Origin: Begonia masoniana
Taxonomy: Eukaryota > Streptophyta > Magnoliopsida > Cucurbitales > Begoniaceae
DNA length: 64,000 bases
Direction: 5' to 3'
Assembly: GCA_022432975.1 (NCBI GenBank)
Contig: CM039508.1
Coordinates: 28,957,008 to 29,021,007 of the forward strand
Shown: piece by piece, positions 58,415-64,000 of the stretch
Position numbering within the stretch: position 1 is the stretch's first letter
Layout of the letters: every line of letters begins with the position of its first letter
The notes under the pieces: model-generated
Database searches by the model: none
What the model was told of the DNA's origin: nothing
The model's input: the letters and a program-made list of their open reading frames with translations, nothing else
Position numbers and translations under genes: made by a program

Positions 58415-59505
58415 TAATTTGTAATTTTTAATTTTAAAAATCATTGGCATACATTCGCCTTTATTGTAAGGATTTTATAATTGCATTTCATGCATTAGAT
58501 TGTGTGGTTAGGACTAGATGTATGGTGGTGGATTTGGATTGGAGGAAATTCAACAAAATATTCAAAGGAAAAGGCCCTACAATAAATGGAGCCCAATGGA
58601 AGCCTTGGCCCAAAGAAGAGCCCACAAAAAAAGGTATAATTTTGCAAGTACAAGAGTTAGTGGCAACATGGATTGATGATGTGGCAAGATTCCCTCCATT
58701 GATCCATTTAGGCATGACATTCATCTCCTCCCTAGGATGTGTGTTTATTTGCCTTGATCTTGGTCATCCATCATTTTTCATCCAAGGGCCACCATTCATT
58801 CATCCTTATGGAAACCCTAATCATCCACCCTAGGATTTTCTATTTAAGCATAGGATTGGTGTTTGTAAAGAACTTTTGGCCAATCAATATACTACTATTT
58901 CCCTAAATCTCCCAAATTCTTTTGGTGATTTTTCCTTGGTTCTTTGAACCAAGAGGAGTTAGCCTCCATTGCTAACCTAGCTTGGGTTGCTAGGTTAGCT
59001 CTTATTCATTCCCTCACCATCTCCATTGGGAGTTGGATCGAGGAAGAAAATTCCTGACCTACGGTGGTCGTTTTCCTCCCGGAAAACGTTTATCCTTGAG
59101 CCTAACCCGTAAGATAGCTCCAAGGAACCTCCAAGGGTATTTTCTTTATTTTATTTGCCATCACATTCACACAATATCACTCCTTATTTTCGGCTCCACC
59201 AATCACACACATCCTCACTTTTTATTGTATGTCATTTTATTTCTTTTTTGCATTGCATTTGACATCTCATCCATAACATTTCTTCTCCATCTTTTTCCTT
59301 CTATTTTTTTTTCTTTATATTTCACATCCTCACACATCATATAATATTCGGCCCTGGCATTATTAATCCATTGTTTATTTTCTTGCATTTTATTTTTAGT
59401 AATTTCTTCCCTTTATTCATCAATTTTACACGAACACACAACCGAGCACTTATCTTGACTATTTGTTGGTTGTACACGGGCCCTTTTCTAGGGGACCCCG
59501 TGTCA
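58195..59505 (+). repeat. CRM element 2, 3' LTR
   Basis: TGACATGCC to CGTGTCA, 1311 bp, nearly identical by eye to 48640-49951. Confidence 0.92.
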
Positions 59506-59510
59506 TGTGG

Positions 59511-60085
59511 TCATAACCAGAGAGGATCTATATAAACCAATTATCCAAGCGTTCTCTTGTCTTTTTGGGCTATATTTCAAGTGTGTGACTAAATCCTTCA
59601 GTGGTACGGAGTCAAATGCTAGAAAATGCATTTCTAATGGATAATGGTATGAAGAAACTCGATACACTAGTTCCAATTATGAAACTGCTTGTATCATTGG
59701 CTATAAAGTTAAATTTTGTAACGTATTAGGGCATCCCATTAGTAAGCCGACCTAGGCGGATTCGTCAGATTTTGATATTATCGATCGATTTTTGCATATA
59801 TGCAGAAATCTTTCTCATTATTACAGTGGATCCTAAGAAAAAAAGAGTTTGTATCGAGTGAAATATATACTTCGACTTTCTTGTCTTAAAACTTTGGCTC
59901 GTAAACACAAAAGTACTGTACGTGCTTTTTTAAAAAGGTTAAATTCAAAATTATTGGAAGAATTCTTTACAGAGGAAGAACGGGTTCTTTCTTTGATCTT
60001 CCCAAGAGCTTCTTTTCCTTTGCGGAGGAGGCTAATTTGGTATTTGGATATTATTTGCATCAATGATTTGGCCAATCATGAATGA
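59511..60085 (+). pseudogene. matK: matK fragment 3
   Basis: Continues matK after the CRM insertion (TRED/QREDLYKPIIQAFS-like start, [40 protein letters not shown], then [20 protein letters not shown]) to TGA 60083-60085. In-frame stops occur, e.g. TAG at HPISKPT-stop-ADS, and there are frameshifts. The three fragments add up to ~1.5 kb, the usual matK length. Confidence 0.9.
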
Positions 60086-60325
60086 TTGGTTATGAGACTA
60101 TGTAAATGCAAATTCTCCTTCAATGATGAAATTCATTCATTTTTATTATGAAATGTTAATTCAATAAGAGTAAGAGTTGATCAACTGAATATTCAACTTT
60201 TAGAGTCCCGCATAGGGAAGGAACTGAGTTTTAGATGTATACATAGGTAAAGCCGTGTGCAATGAAAAAAGCAAGCACAGTTTAGGGAGGGATTTTTTTT
60301 TTAATAAGTTAATTATCGACTCCAT
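60086..60325 (+). pseudogene. trnK-UUU: trnK group II intron, 3' part
   Basis: Short plastid intron remainder between matK and exon 2. A domain V-like AGCCGTGTGCAATGAAAAAAGCAAGCACAG is near 60250. Confidence 0.8.
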
Positions 60326-60360
60326 CCGACGAGTTCCGGTTTCGAGTCCCGGGCAACCCA
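60326..60360 (+). tRNA. trnK-UUU: trnK-UUU exon 2 (plastid relic)
   Basis: CCGACGAGTTCCGGTTTC...CAACCCA gives the anticodon 3' strand, T arm and acceptor of plastid tRNA-Lys. Two changes from the usual plastid sequence (CTAG to CGAG, GGGTTC to GGTTTC) mark decay in the nucleus. Confidence 0.88.
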
Positions 60361-61121
<761 letters not shown>

Positions 61122-61831
61122 TAACACCCAAGATACGACTATGTAATTTTCCTAACTATATTAACGGTCATGAATATTTAATCTTCGCGGTTTAGAATTT
61201 TATGACAAGTTTAATTATTTACATATGGGTTTTAAACTAGGTTGAGTGGCAATATTGTAATATTGGAAGTTGAGATCAGTATATAAAGAAGAAGGAAAAG
61301 TTTTAAATTCCACTCAAGCCACTGTAGCCGACACACTCCCTTCCATGATTTCTTCACTCTCCAGAGCTCTCTCTCAGCCGGCGACTTCTTCACCAACGAA
61401 CGATTTCTCCAGTATTCACTTCGAAAACCCACGTTCGAGGTAAGGTTCAGACAATGTAGTTTTTGAGTAGTTATTTAGAGTCCTGTTTTCAGCTAGAAAC
61501 CCGAAGTCCCGATTCTGTATTGACAGAGTAATAATAGGAACATTGTTAATCTTAATTTGATAATAGTATTACCGATTCAAATCTGAACTTTGACAACCGA
61601 CTGTAAGTAGCTGCTAGGTTGAATCTGAATGTCCGGAGTTTCGGAGCTTAAACCGCGCACACAAGGTGCTTGGCGGAAAGGAGTAAGATATACAGATTTT
61701 AGGATGACATTTAGTTAGGACCTTACTAGTTTTGAGTTTTAAGTTATTTAGGATTTTATTCTAACTACGAATATGAAATGTCATAGGCGAGGAAAGCTCA
61801 AGTGAAGGTGCTGCTCAGCTAAGGAATCCAG

Positions 61832-62621
61832 GTAAGTGGATGTATTAAGATTTTCGGCCACTAGGGCCCTACACTACAAGGATACTAGGAAAATTTGTTG
61901 AAATGTTTGTCTGATGATTTTGACTAGTAGTTTGCTATGATAAGAAGTATTTGAGCAGGAAAAATGTTAAGTTACATGATGTTTTTACTCGTTCAAACAG
62001 TATGACATTCCTCTGTGAAATTCGCGTCCATGCGCTATGAGCTTGTTCATGATTGAGTTAAGAACATGAAGAACCAATGTAAGAATGATTAAGTGCAGAA
62101 CGGGGGAAATGGCTATGATATGTTCACAAGGCTCATGAATGGCTCACGAATTCTCCCACTGGTGGAGGCCGAGTTGATGATATGTATGGCTCGTGAATTC
62201 TCCCACTGGTGGAGGCCGAGTTGAAGATTAGTATGGATCGCGAATTCTCCCACTGGAGGAGGCCGAGTTGATGTTAAGTACGGTTCGCGAATTCTTCCGC
62301 TGGTGGATACCGGATTGGTAGGAAAACTCGCGAATCCTCACCCTGGTGGAGGCCGAGCTAATACTGTATGATAGTTCGCGAATTCTCCCACTAGAGGAGG
62401 CCGAGCTAGTCGTTACTATGATTGCCCGATTGGCAATTGATTATGTACCCTTGTCTTTCTCCCTCGTTTCCTGCCTTAATACATGCTATGTAAATGATGA
62501 AAATGAGTATGAATGAAGAAAGATTTACGAACTTATGTTTCTTTAATTTGTACACTCATGTATGTTTGTCAGTATGCATTTCTTACTAAGTATTAGGCTT
62601 ATAGTTAAATCTTATGGTGTA
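61832..62621 (+). other. Putative LTR leader intron with paired ends (T4)
   Basis: Left arm CCTACACTACAAGG (61868-61881) pairs imperfectly with CTTATGGTGTAAG (62611-62623): by eye 12 of 15 aligned positions, two of them G-U. Hairpin TAAGT-ATTAG-GCTTA (62587-62601) keeps one G-U pair. The acceptor reads TAA instead of TAG, so splicing in this copy may be lost. Confidence 0.45.
62130..62415. repeat. Tandem repeat, ~57 bp x 5-6
   Basis: Units share GAATTCTCCCACTGGTGGAG and GCCGAGTTGATG, inside the putative T4 intron. Confidence 0.8.
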
Positions 62622-62939
62622 AGTGAAGAATTTACAGGTGAGGATACCAAGTTTAATGAAGAAGTTTAAGATCGGTAGCTGGAGGTTGCTCAGTGTGACA
62701 GTGAAGGCTGGATAGGCGACTAAACTCCCTGGTTATACTCATAGTAAGTTAGAAAAGTTTACCACGAACAGATGATTAAATAGAACAGAATTTCTTATAA
62801 CAATGAGGTATAGATTTGAAGAGTTTGTCTTTAGAGTCTGAATACGATTTTAAGGATTTATGGATGATTTGCTTCGTTTGAGTCTTCCGCTATGCGTATT
62901 TTAGATGAGTTTATGATTTTTACTCTTTGGTGAGTTGTG

Positions 62940-63575
62940 ATATGTTCTATCGAATGAAGATATTTGATGGCTATAGTGTTTTACTGCCGTATGATAGAAG
63001 CTGGATGAGATAACTATATGGCTGACGTCATCGGCGGGTATCAATAGAAGAGAGTTAAGAGATTGAGTCTTCTGGATGACGTCACCGAAAGATGTAGTAT
63101 ATTTCCTCGCCGGATGATGTAAATGTCAGTTTGTCGCACAGCGTTCGGTGAATGAAATGAATTCCTTCACCGGATGATGTACGTACTATCTTGTTGTTTA
63201 GCGATCGGCAGACGTAGCGTGATATAGTCACCGCATGATCTGAAGAGTCTTTTACCGGATGATATAAACATGGTTTTGTCGTCTAGTGACCGGAGGATGT
63301 AGAGTATTTTCCTCGGATGATGAAAAATGTTATTTTGGCATCTAGTGACCGGTGGAGAAAGTGTTGTTATTCATCGGATGATGTAGACGATGTTTGTCGT
63401 TTAGTGACCGGGTGAGATTTTAAAGAGTCACGTGTTTGTCTCGTGTCCACCGGTGGATGCCCCCTACTGGGCAATGTTTTAATTGAGCATGTGAAACCCA
63501 CGTGCCCACCGGAAGATGTCTTCTATTAGGCTATGATAAGTGAGTCACGCGGAGTACATGTGACAAATCGGATGG
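62940..63575 (+). repeat. Iterated ATCGG motif cluster (T4)
   Basis: Repeated CACCGGATGATGTA, GTTTTGTCGTCTAGTGACCG and GATCGGCAGACGTAG units, plus two TGACGTCA palindromes (about 63023 and 63075). Confidence 0.7.
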
Positions 63576-63854
63576 GCACACCCTGCCAGCCGATGCATGC
63601 AAATCCATGCAAACCCAAGTAGAATCACGTCAAATGATTTGAGGACATTTCTCCCTATCCGATTATGTTTTGGAGCTGACAATTGAACTTAATCGACTGA
63701 CTTTGTCGATGAGTGAATTTTAGAAACATGAAGAAGTCAAGTTTAAGTTTTTTTAAAAAAAAAGTACCAATAATGAATGGGGTGTGGAAATTAAGAAGTA
63801 AATGATTATGAATGTCATGTTTACGTGGCGATCCCATCGGGGTCGTTACAATTA

Positions 63855-63866
63855 TGGTATCAGAGC
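63855..63866 (+). promoter_or_regulatory. Primer-binding site of right-edge Tekay element
   Basis: TGGTATCAGAGC four bases after the LTR. It shows that T4 is a 5' LTR rather than a solo LTR. The interior continues past 64000. Confidence 0.85.
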
Positions 63867-64000
63867 AAAATCGGGTTCTAAAACCGATTCTGCAGACTGC
63901 CTTCCAGCACTGACTGTCACATGAGCACACTTCAGCAACTGTAAGTATTTATGATTCCAGTATATGTCATTAAGTTAAGATATATCTGTAATGATTTGTC

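Larger units (their letters stand above)
48640..59505 (+). mobile_element. CRM-type Ty3/gypsy retrotransposon 2
   Basis: Complete structure in matK: 5' LTR, Met primer-binding site, gag-protease-RT, RNase H split by a solo LTR (54207-56655), integrase, polypurine tract and 3' LTR. The flanking TGTGA/TGTGG matches 4 of 5. The two LTRs look nearly identical by eye, so it is younger than CRM element 1. Frameshifts near 51345, 53430, 53530 and 57125 and stops at 56995, 57289 and 58310 make it inactive. Confidence 0.9.

Noticed and set aside
62130..62415. CRISPR-like array of 57-bp repeats
   Set aside because: The units are contiguous, degenerate and without unique spacers, in a plant LTR.

Overview
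The window is nuclear DNA of a flowering plant, probably a eudicot and probably pericentromeric. The evidence is nested LTR retrotransposons of three plant lineages (CRM-type and Tekay/Del-type Ty3/gypsy, and a SIRE/Maximus-type Ty1/copia), a decayed 5S rRNA gene array, and a broken plastid DNA insert. I see no intact ordinary nuclear gene. Almost every open frame is a piece of a retrotransposon, a plastid gene relic, or an accidental frame in the 5S spacers.

Layout. 1-4651: two nested CRM-type elements in opposite orientations. 4652-10638: a non-autonomous, CRM-related element ('element A') with a gag relic and an unfamiliar second reading frame but no reverse transcriptase or integrase. 10639-34315: one ancestral tandem array of 5S rRNA-like units, all on the minus strand and about 440-550 bp each. 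It is split by a CRM element (15734-23523, perfect 5-bp target duplication) and by a 3'-truncated SIRE-type copia (25001 to about 32362) that still carries an env-like ORF. 34316-39313: the 3' half of a Tekay/Del element with chromodomain and 3' LTR. 39314-61119: a plastid insert in the order rps16 (intron, exon 2), trnK exon 1, matK, trnK exon 2, psbA. It is interrupted by a solo LTR (39603-43116, minus), a solo LTR (45388-47816), a CRM element (48640-59505, which itself contains a solo LTR at 54207-56655) and, inside psbA, an element whose 5' LTR (61120-63850) and primer-binding site run off the right edge.

The observations I rate highest are these. (1) All five Tekay-type LTRs share a leader layout of two putative introns around a 45-54 nt exon. 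Complementary arms at the ends of intron 2, and a small hairpin before its acceptor, stay paired although their sequences differ between families. (2) The 5S-like array differs from the canonical plant 5S sequence by changes that include three compensatory base-pair swaps in helices II and IV, so it is not simply random decay. (3) A short iterated motif occurs in LTRs of both Tekay gypsy elements and the SIRE copia. (4) Element A pairs a CRM-like LTR start and tail motif with a novel ORF. All of this is by eye; no alignment or search was run.
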